Source of the DNA: an uncultured Zoogloea sp.
Lineage (GTDB): Bacteria > Pseudomonadota > Gammaproteobacteria > Burkholderiales > Rhodocyclaceae
Direction of reading: 5' to 3'
Length of the DNA: 64,000 nucleotides
NCBI GenBank assembly: GCA_937967645.1
Contig: CALBTT010000062.1
Location: 19,242 to 83,241 of the forward strand
Shown: piece after piece, positions 7,406 through 15,266 of the stretch
Layout of the letters: every line of letters begins with the position of its first letter
How positions within the stretch are numbered: position 1 is the first letter of the stretch
Translations under genes and position numbers: made by a program
Notes under the pieces: generated by a model
What the model was told of the DNA's origin: nothing
Databases searched by the model: none
What the model saw: the letters and a program-made list of their open reading frames with translations, nothing else

Positions 7406-8581
7406 ATGCGCCGCCTTACTCGTGCCGCCTGTACCCTGCTGGTGCTCACCCTCGCCGCCTGCGGCGGTGGAGGCGGATCAGGAACGGGGACCCCCGCCTC
7501 CACCCTGTCCGCCGCGGCACAGATCGGCGAGAAGCTCTTCAACGAGCCCCTCCTGTCCAGCACCGGCAACCAGTCCTGCGCCAGCTGCCACGACAAGAAC
7601 AACCATCACGCGGCCGCCGACAACCGCTCCGTCCCCTCCGGGGCCACCCCTGGCCACGAGGCAGGCCGCCAGGCCCCTTCCCTGCAGTACCTGAAGTTCA
7701 ATACGGCTTTCTTTTTCGACAAGGATGGCACGCCAACCGGTGGCTTCACCTGGGACGGACGTGCCGCCAGCTTCGCCGAACAGGCCGCCGGCCCCCTGCT
7801 GAATCCCAACGAGATGGCCAATCTCAGCGTCGAGGACGTAGTGGCCAAGCTCAAGCGCTCCAGCCACGCGGCGGAGTTCCGCCGGGTGTTCGGCGACGAC
7901 ATCCTGGACCGCCCCGCTGACGCCTTTGCCCGCCTGCAGTACGCATTGCAGCAATACCAACAGGAAGACCCTGACTTCGCCCCCTTCAGCAGCAAGTTCG
8001 ACTTGTGGCAAGCCGGCAAGGCCCAGTTCAGCGCCGCAGAGCTGCGGGGTTGGTCCCTGTTCAACGACCCGAACAAGGGCAACTGCGCGGCCTGCCATGT
8101 CAGCACAGGCGTCGGTGGTAAGCCCGCGCTATTCACCGACAACACCTATGACGTGCTGGGCGTTCCCCGCAACATGGAGATTGCCGCCAACGCCGACCCC
8201 GCCTACTACGACCTCGGCCTGTGCGGCCCGACCCGGACCGATCTGGCGGCACGGACCGATCTGTGCGGCGCCTTCCGCGTCCCCAGCCTGCGCAACGTAG
8301 CCAAGACCGCACCCTATTTCCATAACGGCGCAGTCAAGACCCTCACCGACGTCGTGCGTTTCTACGTCCGGCGGGATACCCATCCGGAAGAGTGGTATCC
8401 CACTGACAGCAACGGCGTGGTGCGGAAATTCAACGACCTGCCTGCCGCCTACCAGCGCAATGTGAATGTCACCGAGGCGCCCTACAACCGCAGCCGCGGT
8501 GGCACGCCAGCCCTCGACGAGACGGAGATTGCCGACCTGGTGAGCTTCCTCGGCACCCTGACCGACGGCTACACCCCTTGA
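7406..8581 (+). CDS. di-haem cytochrome c peroxidase/MauG-family lipoprotein
   Basis: 391 aa from the ATG at 7406, preceded by CTGGAG. The lipobox is TLAAC (Cys19), followed by a Gly-rich linker. There are two c-type haem sites, CASCH (58-62) and CAACH (227-231). Family motifs are FTWDGRAASFAEQAAGPLLNP (114-134) and RVPSLRNVAKTAPYFHNGA (291-309). The layout of two haem domains separated by about 165 residues is that of the CCP/MauG family, which reduces peroxide or carries out long-range oxidation in the periplasm. Here the protein is lipid-anchored. It heads a five-gene unit with a porin and flavin proteins, so it may work as an electron carrier rather than a detoxifying peroxidase (inference). 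Confidence 0.93.
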   Translation: MRRLTRAACTLLVLTLAACGGGGGSGTGTPASTLSAAAQIGEKLFNEPLLSSTGNQSCASCHDKNNHHAAADNRSVPSGATPGHEAGRQAPSLQYLKFNTAFFFDKDGTPTGGFTWDGRAASFAEQAAGPLLNPNEMANLSVEDVVAKLKRSSHAAEFRRVFGDDILDRPADAFARLQYALQQYQQEDPDFAPFSSKFDLWQAGKAQFSAAELRGWSLFNDPNKGNCAACHVSTGVGGKPALFTDNTYDVLGVPRNMEIAANADPAYYDLGLCGPTRTDLAARTDLCGAFRVPSLRNVAKTAPYFHNGAVKTLTDVVRFYVRRDTHPEEWYPTDSNGVVRKFNDLPAAYQRNVNVTEAPYNRSRGGTPALDETEIADLVSFLGTLTDGYTP

Positions 8582-8624
8582 GCCTCCTCTCCTCCATCGA
8601 ATTTCACCTTCCGGAGTCGCCCCC

Positions 8625-10031
8625 ATGAAGATCACCCCCCTCTGCCTGGCCCTGGCCGCCCTGCTCTCCACGGGTGGCGCCCAGGCCGCCAGTGATGCCA
8701 AGCTGCTGGCCCGCTTTGAAAAGCTGGCCGCCGAACTGGAGGCAGTCAAAGCCGAACTCAAAGCGGTCAAGGCCCAGGTCGCCGCCCAACCCGCCCCCCT
8801 GCCGTCAGCCTCCCAACCGGTGGCCCAGACCACTGCAGCGCAGGGGGGGATCGCGGCCCCGCTCGTCACGTCTGCTGCCGCCTCACCCACGCCAGCCCTG
8901 CCATCCGCCGAGACAAGCCTTGCAACCCGCGAACCCTACAGCGCCCCGCTCTCCACGCCAGCCAATCCGACCAGCTTCTTCGGCTATGGCGAGATCAACT
9001 ACAACCGCCCCTTCCGCAACCAGAGTCAGACCCAGATCGACGTCCGCCGGGTCGTGTTGGGGGTGTCCCATCAGGCCTCCGAGCGCACCCGCATCGTCAC
9101 CGAGCTGGAGTTCGAGCATGCCGTCACCTCCGCAGAGGATTCCGGTGAGGCCGCCATCGAGCAGGTCTATGTGGAACATCGCCTCAACGACAACATCGGC
9201 CTCAAGGGTGGCCTGTTCCTGATTCCGCTGGGCTTCCTCAACCTCAAGCACGAGCCGCTCACCTACTACGGGGTCGAGCGCAACTTCGTGGAGACCGCGA
9301 TCATCCCCAGCACCTGGCGGGAAGTCGGCCTGTCGGCCTTCGGCGTCAGCGATGCCGGCCTGCGCTGGGATGTGGGTGTGACCAGCGGCTTCGATCTGAA
9401 CAAGTGGGATCGCACCAGCACCGAGGGCCAGGAGTCGCCCCTCGGCGCGATTCACCAGGAAGGTCAGTTCGCCCGCTCCAACAACATGTCGGCCTATGCG
9501 GCCCTCAGCTGGCGTGGCACTCCGGGTCTCGATGTCGGCGCCGGAATCTTCTCGGGCAAGGCTTCACACAAGCTCAAGGACCCGTCCACCGCGAATGCCG
9601 GGCAGTACGCCAGCGGTGCCCGCGTGACCCTGTGGGATGCCCATGCCCGCTGGACCCCCGGCAATTGGGACCTCGCCGCCCTCTACGCCCGCGGTAGCAT
9701 CACCGACACCAGCGAGCTCAACGTCCAGCTCGCCGGCGGCACCCTCGTACCGAAAACCTTCTTCGGCTGGTACACCCAGGCGGCTTACCGTATCTGGGAG
9801 CATGGCGAATACCAGCTGAGTCCGTTTGCCCGTTACGAGGTCTTCAATACCGCCTCCGGTTTCGCCGCGCCAGCTTGGGTCGGGGCCAGCCCCTTGCAGG
9901 ACGAGAAAGTCCTGACCACCGGAGCCAATCTGAAAGTGGGCGAGAACGTGGTGCTGAAGGCCGACGTCCAGCGCTTCCAGGTGGACCGCAGCCGCGATCG
10001 GCTCAACCTGGGGATCGGCTACCAGTTCTGA
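8625..10031 (+). CDS. outer-membrane porin (phosphate-selective porin O/P-like) with N-terminal coiled coil
   Basis: 468 aa with a Shine-Dalgarno (CCGGAG). Signal peptide 1-22 (ends GAQAAS). A short coiled coil lies at about 25-56 (heptads in RFEKLAAELEAVKAELKAV), followed by a Pro/Ala/Ser linker to about 115. The 16-strand-type barrel then starts with FFGYGEINYNRP and ends in the C-terminal phenylalanine of GIGYQF, the outer-membrane insertion signal. Motifs such as FLIPLGFLN and TWREVGLSAFG are typical of porin O/P proteins. It is 43 bp behind the peroxidase-like lipoprotein. The substrate is unknown; a partner barrel for the haem lipoprotein is possible. Confidence 0.88.
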   Translation: MKITPLCLALAALLSTGGAQAASDAKLLARFEKLAAELEAVKAELKAVKAQVAAQPAPLPSASQPVAQTTAAQGGIAAPLVTSAAASPTPALPSAETSLATREPYSAPLSTPANPTSFFGYGEINYNRPFRNQSQTQIDVRRVVLGVSHQASERTRIVTELEFEHAVTSAEDSGEAAIEQVYVEHRLNDNIGLKGGLFLIPLGFLNLKHEPLTYYGVERNFVETAIIPSTWREVGLSAFGVSDAGLRWDVGVTSGFDLNKWDRTSTEGQESPLGAIHQEGQFARSNNMSAYAALSWRGTPGLDVGAGIFSGKASHKLKDPSTANAGQYASGARVTLWDAHARWTPGNWDLAALYARGSITDTSELNVQLAGGTLVPKTFFGWYTQAAYRIWEHGEYQLSPFARYEVFNTASGFAAPAWVGASPLQDEKVLTTGANLKVGENVVLKADVQRFQVDRSRDRLNLGIGYQF

Positions 10032-10075
10032 CCTACCCGGTGCCCGGCATCGCCACGTTCCTCTCATCGCCCTGC

Positions 10076-10100
10076 GGCCCTCGTGGCCTCAGGGCCTTTT
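10076..10100 (+). terminator. possible intra-operon terminator/attenuator
   Basis: GGCCCT (10076-10081) pairs with AGGGCC (10091-10096) around a 9-nt loop and is followed by TTTT. It lies between the porin stop codon and the FMN-protein start, so it may lower expression of the three distal genes rather than end the operon. Confidence 0.45.
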
Positions 10101-10122
10101 CAGCTTTCTGGATGGCCCCAGC

Positions 10123-10695
10123 ATGAACCACACAGCCAAGACCTGGACCACCACACCCCTGGTCGCACTTGCCAGCGCCGGCCTGCCTGCCCTGTGTCCG
10201 CCCAGCGTGCAGGCGGCTGCCAGCATGAGCCCCGAACAGGCTGCCCATGCAGCCTTCCCCGAGGCAGACCGCTTCGACGCTCGCACGCTTCGCCTGAACA
10301 GCGATCAGCTGCGCAGCCTGGATGCCGTTGCGCCGGTACGGCAACGTGGCGAGCTCCGGCTGATCGACGCCTGGGCGGGCTCCCGGCTGCTCGGCACGCT
10401 GTACATCGACGACGTCATCGGCAAGGTGGAATGGGTCACCTATGCCCTGGCGCTGGGCGCGGATGGCAGCATCCGCAGCCTCGAGATCCTCGAATACCGC
10501 GAGACACATGGCTTCGAGGTGCGGACCCCGAGCTGGCGCAAGCAGTTCGCCGGGCGCAAGGCGGACACGCCTTTCCGCTTCGGTGAAGACATCAAGAACA
10601 TCAGCGGCGCAACCCTGTCCTGCGCCCACCTCACCGCCGGGGTACAGCGCCTGCTGACCCTGCACGTCCAGCTGGCGAAGCCGCCCGCCCGATGA
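10123..10695 (+). CDS. periplasmic FMN-binding domain protein (covalent FMN acceptor)
   Basis: 190 aa. Signal peptide to about residue 31 (PPSVQAAA). The FMN_bind domain spans about 65-185 (GTLYIDDVIGKVEWVTYALAL and IRSLEILEYRETHGFEV). The flavinylation motif is DIKNISGATLS (156-166), in which Thr164 is the expected attachment site for FMN via a phosphodiester bond. The gene overlaps apbE by 4 bp (ATGA), so acceptor and transferase are co-translated, which fits the established ApbE/FMN_bind pairing. It probably passes electrons between the membrane protein at 11617 and the haem lipoprotein (inference). Confidence 0.92.
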   Translation: MNHTAKTWTTTPLVALASAGLPALCPPSVQAAASMSPEQAAHAAFPEADRFDARTLRLNSDQLRSLDAVAPVRQRGELRLIDAWAGSRLLGTLYIDDVIGKVEWVTYALALGADGSIRSLEILEYRETHGFEVRTPSWRKQFAGRKADTPFRFGEDIKNISGATLSCAHLTAGVQRLLTLHVQLAKPPAR

Positions 10696-11624
10696 GCGAC
10701 CAAGGCGTCCGGCGTGTGCGTCCTCTGCTAGGCACCTATGTACAGGTGGAAGTCTGCGCCAAGGACTCGGCCAGCGCTGGAAGAGCCATCGAAGCCGCGT
10801 TCCAGCGTATCGAGGCCGTGCATCGGAGCCTGAGCTTCCACAGCCCCGACAGCGAACTCAGCCAGATGAACAGGGAGGCTCATCGCCAGCCGGTGGCGGT
10901 GAGCCCCGACACCCTGGCGGTATTGCGCCAGGCACTCCACCTCTCCCGGGTTTCCGGTGGCCGCTTCGACCCCTGCATTGCGCCCCATCTGGTGCGGGCA
11001 GCCCTGTTGCCGGCCCCGGCGCCCCTGCTGGAGACACCGGGGCACTGGTCCTGCATACACCTGGATGAAGACACCCGGACAGTCCGGTTCTCACAACCAC
11101 TCTGGCTCGACCTCGGCGGGCTCGCCAAGGGCCATGCGGTCGATGCCGCCATCGAGGCCATTGCAGCACACCCGGTCGAACGCGCCCTGGTCAATGCCGG
11201 CGGAGACCTGCGCACCTACCGCCGGACACCGGGACAGCCGGGGTTTCCCATATCCCTGCGCAATCCCTTCAACGCCGGCGAGACGCTCGTCCTGGGGCTG
11301 CTCGAAGAAGGAGCGCTTGCCACCTCGGGAGAAAGCTTGCTCGGGCGGATGGAGAACAAAACCGACCTGTCGCCGCTGGTTGATCCCGTACGCGGCATCC
11401 GCCCTGCCCAGGCGCGCAGCATCACGGTGCGGGCACCATCGTGCTGGCTGGCCGACGGCATGACCAAGATCGTCGGCCTGCTGGGCCAGGACAGTCAGCC
11501 CATCCTGGAACAACATGGCTGCCACGCGGCCATCATCGACCCCTCGGGAGAATTCCATGCAAGTCCCGGCTTCTGGCAGGCCTTCCATCGACCCCCGTAC
11601 CAAGGAGCGCCCCCCCATGCATGA
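10692..11624 (+). CDS. apbE: FAD:protein FMN transferase ApbE
   Basis: 310 aa. It opens directly with RVRPLLGTYVQVEV, the conserved first strand of ApbE, and has SGGRFDPCIAP, LDLGGLAKGHAVD (the Mg/FAD site) and ALVNAGGDLRTY. The enzyme cuts FAD and transfers FMN to a Ser/Thr in proteins such as the one encoded just upstream. Most ApbE proteins are exported; this one has no signal peptide, and the conserved core begins at residue 10, so an upstream start cannot add one without entering the neighbouring gene. It overlaps the next gene by 8 bp. Confidence 0.95.
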   Translation: MSDQGVRRVRPLLGTYVQVEVCAKDSASAGRAIEAAFQRIEAVHRSLSFHSPDSELSQMNREAHRQPVAVSPDTLAVLRQALHLSRVSGGRFDPCIAPHLVRAALLPAPAPLLETPGHWSCIHLDEDTRTVRFSQPLWLDLGGLAKGHAVDAAIEAIAAHPVERALVNAGGDLRTYRRTPGQPGFPISLRNPFNAGETLVLGLLEEGALATSGESLLGRMENKTDLSPLVDPVRGIRPAQARSITVRAPSCWLADGMTKIVGLLGQDSQPILEQHGCHAAIIDPSGEFHASPGFWQAFHRPPYQGAPPHA

Positions 11625-12084
11625 AGGACTGCATCAACGCCCGCGCAAGGCCGTGCGCCCAGGACGCCGGCAGCGCCTCGCCGCCTACTGGGCCAGCGCA
11701 CTGCTGCTGGCCAGTGGAGGGCTCTGGCTGGTGGCCCACTACCTGCTGGCCCTGCCCGAATTCGCTGCTCGCCACCCTCTGGAGCCCTGGGCCATGCGCC
11801 TGCATGGTGGTGCCACCCTGTTCGGGCTTGCCGTGTTTGGAAGCCTGTGGGGTGACCACGTACTCCCCGCCTGGAAGCAGGGTCGCCACAGGTCGCATGG
11901 TGGCGCCCTGGCCCTGTTCTGGCTGGTGCTGATCCTGACTGGCTACGGGCTCTACTACCTCTCCGACGAAGGGGCCCGTGCCCTTGCCAGCATCAGCCAC
12001 ATCACGCTGGGAACGATCCTTCCCGTGGGGCTGGCCATGCATGTCAGCCTGGCCCGCCGGCTTCGCCAGGCCCACACCGGCTAA
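11617..12084 (+). CDS. four-helix His-rich inner-membrane protein (DUF4405/cytochrome b-like)
   Basis: 155 aa from the ATG at 11617, which has an AAGGAG Shine-Dalgarno at 11602-11607; a longer frame from 11515 lies inside apbE and is less likely. After a basic N-terminus there are four membrane segments (about 22-45, 58-80, 96-115 and 126-147). Histidines at 41, 63, 94, 128 and 142 lie in or near them (RLHGGATLFG, ISHITLG), as expected for b-haem ligands. It resembles DUF4405 proteins. It could take electrons from the quinone pool and hand them to the FMN protein (inference). The stop is 12 bp from the convergent gene, with no terminator between. Confidence 0.75.
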   Translation: MHEGLHQRPRKAVRPGRRQRLAAYWASALLLASGGLWLVAHYLLALPEFAARHPLEPWAMRLHGGATLFGLAVFGSLWGDHVLPAWKQGRHRSHGGALALFWLVLILTGYGLYYLSDEGARALASISHITLGTILPVGLAMHVSLARRLRQAHTG

Positions 12085-12096
12085 GCCTGCACCTCG

Positions 12097-14253
12097 TCAG
12101 GCCCCGCCTGCGCGTTCCCGGCGACGGTAGTGGACCACCGCAGGTGCCACCAATACGGCCCCGGCCATCACCAGCAGGAACAGCGGCCACAGCACCGGGC
12201 TGTTCCACTCCGCACGAAGGCGCTCCCGCTGAGCCACATCGATGCGCTGGTACTTGAGCGTGTTGCGGATGATCTTGCCCGGCTTTCGGTTGAACAGCCA
12301 GCCATGCTGCAAGGTGTACGCCTTCTCGTAGAAGCCCCATACCCACGGCGCATCATGCTGGAGGATGGCCAGCATGCGCGCGATGATGGCCTGACGCTCC
12401 GGGCTGTCGGGCATGGCCTTCATCTGCTCGAAGAGCCGGTCATATTCCGGATTCTGGTAGTTGGCCGCGTTCTCCCCCTGGCTCTTGACCTTGCCTTGGG
12501 GACCATAGAGCAGGAACAGGAAGTTCTCCGGATCAGGATAATCGGCGTTCCAGCCCCAGTAGAACAGCTGGGCATTACCCTTGCGGATCTTGTCCTGGAA
12601 GCGGTTGTAGTCAGTGGCCCGCACCACCAGCTGCACATCGAGCTTGCGCAGCTGCTTGGACAACCAGTCGAGCGTGGACTTGTCCCCCATGCCGCTCCCC
12701 GTGGTATCCAGGTTCACCACCAGGGGCTCCCCGGTCTTGCTGTCACGCCCACCGGGGTAGCCAGCCTCGGCAAGCAGCCGCCGGGCCTCCTCCACCGACT
12801 TGCGCAGAGGCTTGTCATCTACCCAGTCGTAGACCTGCGGATTGATCCCCGCCTCCCCACCCCGATGCCCGAAGATGCCGGGCGGGATCGGGTGCATGGC
12901 GGGAACCCCCCGCCCATTCTGGAACACCGAGATGAACTCTTCCTGGTCGATGGCCACCGACAGGGCCAGCCGCAGCTTGCGCGCCCGCTCGCTGCTGCCG
13001 CCCACCACCGGATCCAGCATGTTGAAGCCCATGTACATGACCGTGGGCGCCACGGAGGTGTTCAGCCGGATCCCCTTGGCCATCATCTCGTCGCTGAGGG
13101 TCACATCCCCCTGGCCGCCCATCTGCACGGCCTGATCGAAGTTGTCGGACGACACCCCGGAGGCATCGTAGTAACCCTGCAGAAACTTGTTCCAGTAGGG
13201 GATGCTCTCCTTCTCGCGCGTGAACACCACCTTGTCGATGAAAGGCAGCGGCTTGCCGCAATCGGCCAGCAGACCGGCGCCCTCGTCTCCCGCTTCGCCC
13301 TCGCAAGGGTAGGTCTCACCATGGAAGTTGGGATTGCGGACCAGGGTCATCCGGGCGTTGGGATTATTCTCCTCCAGCATGTAGGGCCCGGTGCCCACCG
13401 GCCAGCTGTCCAGGGTGAGATTCCGCTCGGCCATGCCCGTCTGTGCGAAGAACCGGTCTGCCTCATGGGGAACCGGCGCGAAGAAAGGCATCGCCAACCA
13501 GTAGGGAAACTGGGGGTAAGCACCCGTGATGTGGATCCGGTAGGTGTAGCGATCGACCAGTTCCACGCCTTCCATCGAATACTTGCGCAGATCGATCCAG
13601 GTCTGTCGCCCCGCGGCCTTCTCATCCTCCTGAAGCCGCTGGTGCAACGCCTTGAGCCCGATGATGTAGTCCCCCATCAGCTCCAGCACCGGGGAATGCA
13701 GCCGCGGGTGGGCCAGGCGCTTGATCTGGTAGACATAGTCCTCGGCCGTCAGCTCGCGGGTTCCGGTCTGCAGAAAATCGGCCAGGGTCCGCTTGCCTTC
13801 GATGTCACGAGGGCTCAGGTCGAGATAAAGCGGCTGACCATCGCTCCCCTGCGCAAACGCCGGGTGGGGTTGATAGCGGATACCCGGCCGGATGCGTATC
13901 TCATACTCACTGCGGGCGACCTTCGCCGGATCCCCGCCTTCGGGCAGGAGCTGCCCCGACCTGTCGTACTGGCGCAGCACCGGCATGGCCGCCACCGTGC
14001 CCGGAACCAGCTGGAAAGGCCGCTTGAGGTAATGGTACTGAAGAGGCGGCTCATAGATCTGGTACAGGAAGGTCGCCTCGTCCTCACTATAGGACTGCAC
14101 CGGATCCAGGTGTTTGGGGCGCTGGGTGAATGCCGAGTACAGGATGCTCCTGCCCCGCTCCGCCGCTGGATAAGGGTCGTTCCAGACCTGTCCGCAACCG
14201 GCCAGCACACCGGCGGCCACCATCAAGGAGAGAAATCTGAGTGTCACGCGCAT
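12097..14253 (-). CDS. peptide/nickel-type ABC substrate-binding lipoprotein with C-terminal membrane anchor
   Basis: 718 aa from the ATG at 14253; the frame stays open to 14397, but the lipoprotein signal (MRVTLRFLSLMVAAGVLAGC) fixes the start. It is an SBP family 5 protein: LYQIYEPPLQY, WPVGTGPYMLEENN, the LRLALSVAIDQEEFI helix and GWNADYPDPENFLFLLYG near the C-terminus. Family proteins bind peptides or similar ligands for ABC import. Two oddities: it is longer than the usual 530-600 aa, with a C-terminal hydrophobic helix (about 683-705, PLFLLVMAGAVLVAPAVV) followed by YRRRER, and no permease or ATPase gene is nearby. Confidence 0.9.
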   Translation of the reverse strand: MRVTLRFLSLMVAAGVLAGCGQVWNDPYPAAERGRSILYSAFTQRPKHLDPVQSYSEDEATFLYQIYEPPLQYHYLKRPFQLVPGTVAAMPVLRQYDRSGQLLPEGGDPAKVARSEYEIRIRPGIRYQPHPAFAQGSDGQPLYLDLSPRDIEGKRTLADFLQTGTRELTAEDYVYQIKRLAHPRLHSPVLELMGDYIIGLKALHQRLQEDEKAAGRQTWIDLRKYSMEGVELVDRYTYRIHITGAYPQFPYWLAMPFFAPVPHEADRFFAQTGMAERNLTLDSWPVGTGPYMLEENNPNARMTLVRNPNFHGETYPCEGEAGDEGAGLLADCGKPLPFIDKVVFTREKESIPYWNKFLQGYYDASGVSSDNFDQAVQMGGQGDVTLSDEMMAKGIRLNTSVAPTVMYMGFNMLDPVVGGSSERARKLRLALSVAIDQEEFISVFQNGRGVPAMHPIPPGIFGHRGGEAGINPQVYDWVDDKPLRKSVEEARRLLAEAGYPGGRDSKTGEPLVVNLDTTGSGMGDKSTLDWLSKQLRKLDVQLVVRATDYNRFQDKIRKGNAQLFYWGWNADYPDPENFLFLLYGPQGKVKSQGENAANYQNPEYDRLFEQMKAMPDSPERQAIIARMLAILQHDAPWVWGFYEKAYTLQHGWLFNRKPGKIIRNTLKYQRIDVAQRERLRAEWNSPVLWPLFLLVMAGAVLVAPAVVHYRRRERAGGA

Positions 14254-14313
14254 GCTCCGCAGTCTACCGGATGTGCCCGGATCCGCGGCAGCGCACGCCA
14301 AGGAAGCATCCGT

Positions 14314-14319
14314 TATAAT
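14314..14319 (+). promoter_or_regulatory. -10 box of the fabI promoter
   Basis: A perfect TATAAT lies 28 bp before the fabI ATG, so transcription would start near 14326 with a short leader containing AGGAGA (14335-14340). The -35 region (about 14291, GCGCAC) is poor. Confidence 0.6.
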
Positions 14320-14347
14320 CGCGGGGTTATTCACAGGAGACACCTTG

Positions 14348-15139
14348 ATGGGCTTTCTCGCCGGCAAACGCATTCTCATCACCGGATTGCTGTCCAACCG
14401 CTCGATCTCCTACGGGATCGCCAAAGCCATGCACAGGGAGGGCGCAGAACTCGCCTTCACCTACCAGAACGAACGTTTCCAGGAGCGTGTCGCCAAAATG
14501 GCTGCTGAATTCGGCAGCAGCCTGGTATATACCTGTGATGTGCAGGACGATGAACAGATCAAGACCCTGTTCGAACAGCTGAACAAGGAATGGGACGGCC
14601 TGGATGGCCTGGTCCACTCCATCGCCTTCGCCCCCAGTGAGGCTCTTGAAGGTGACTTCCTGGACTCCGCGAGCCGCGAGGCATTCCGGATCTCCCAGGA
14701 GGTGAGCGCCTACAGCTTCCCGGCCCTCGCCAAGGCTGCCCGGCCGATGATGAAAGGCCGTAATGGCTCGCTGCTGACCCTGTCCTACCTGGGCGCGGTG
14801 CGTACCATGCCCAACTACAACATCATGGGCCTGGCCAAGGCCAGCCTCGAGGCCGCTGTCCGCTACATGGCCGTCAGCGTCGGCCCGGAAGGCACCCGCG
14901 TCAATGCCATCTCGGCCGGCCCCATCAAGACTCTGGCGGCATCGGGCATCGGCAGTTTCGGCAAGCTGCTGGCCTTCAACGAGCGCAATGCTCCCTTGCG
15001 CCGCAACGTGACCATCGAAGAAGTCGGCAATGCCGCCGCGTTCCTGTGTTCCGACCTGGCCAGCGGCATCACTGGCGAGATCATGTATGTGGACGGGGGC
15101 TTCAACACCACCGCCCTGGGCAACCCCGATCAGGGCTGA
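14348..15139 (+). CDS. fabI: enoyl-[acyl-carrier-protein] reductase (NADH) FabI
   Basis: 263 aa (E. coli 262). The start at 14348 is set by AGGAGA 7 bp upstream and by the family N-terminus MGFLAGKRILITGLLSNRSI. The nucleotide-binding motif of FabI is intact. The catalytic residues are Tyr147, Tyr157 and Lys164 (SYLGAVRTMPNYNIMGLAK), and the C-terminal GEIMYVDGGFN is typical. It catalyses the last step of each round of fatty-acid elongation in the cytoplasm. It is monocistronic, with its own promoter and a strong terminator. Confidence 0.98.
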   Translation: MGFLAGKRILITGLLSNRSISYGIAKAMHREGAELAFTYQNERFQERVAKMAAEFGSSLVYTCDVQDDEQIKTLFEQLNKEWDGLDGLVHSIAFAPSEALEGDFLDSASREAFRISQEVSAYSFPALAKAARPMMKGRNGSLLTLSYLGAVRTMPNYNIMGLAKASLEAAVRYMAVSVGPEGTRVNAISAGPIKTLAASGIGSFGKLLAFNERNAPLRRNVTIEEVGNAAAFLCSDLASGITGEIMYVDGGFNTTALGNPDQG

Positions 15140-15155
15140 CCCACTGAGCAGCAAT

Positions 15156-15186
15156 AAAAAAACCCGGTTTGAACCGGGTTTTTTTT
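15156..15186. terminator. bidirectional Rho-independent terminator between fabI and ppiD
   Basis: AACCCGGTT (15161-15169) pairs with AACCGGGTT (15172-15180). It has an A-run on the left and eight Ts on the right, so it can end both the fabI transcript (+) and the ppiD transcript (-). Confidence 0.92.
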
Positions 15187-15225
15187 CGTCCTGCTGCTGA
15201 CCTCATTCCATTTAGCCTGCCGCCC

Positions 15226-15246
15226 GGCGGACCATCAAGGTCCGCC
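15226..15246 (-). terminator. hairpin just behind ppiD (no U-tract)
   Basis: GGCGGACC (15226-15233) pairs perfectly with GGTCCGCC (15239-15246) across a 5-nt loop, 20 bp after the ppiD stop. It probably protects the ppiD 3' end or assists the true terminator downstream. Confidence 0.45.
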
Positions 15247-15266
15247 AGGAGGGCCGTCAAAAGGAA

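Noticed and set aside
11515..11616. N-terminal extension of the His-rich membrane protein
   Set aside because: It overlaps apbE by about 110 bp; the ATG at 11617 has a strong AAGGAG and gives a normal membrane-protein N-terminus.
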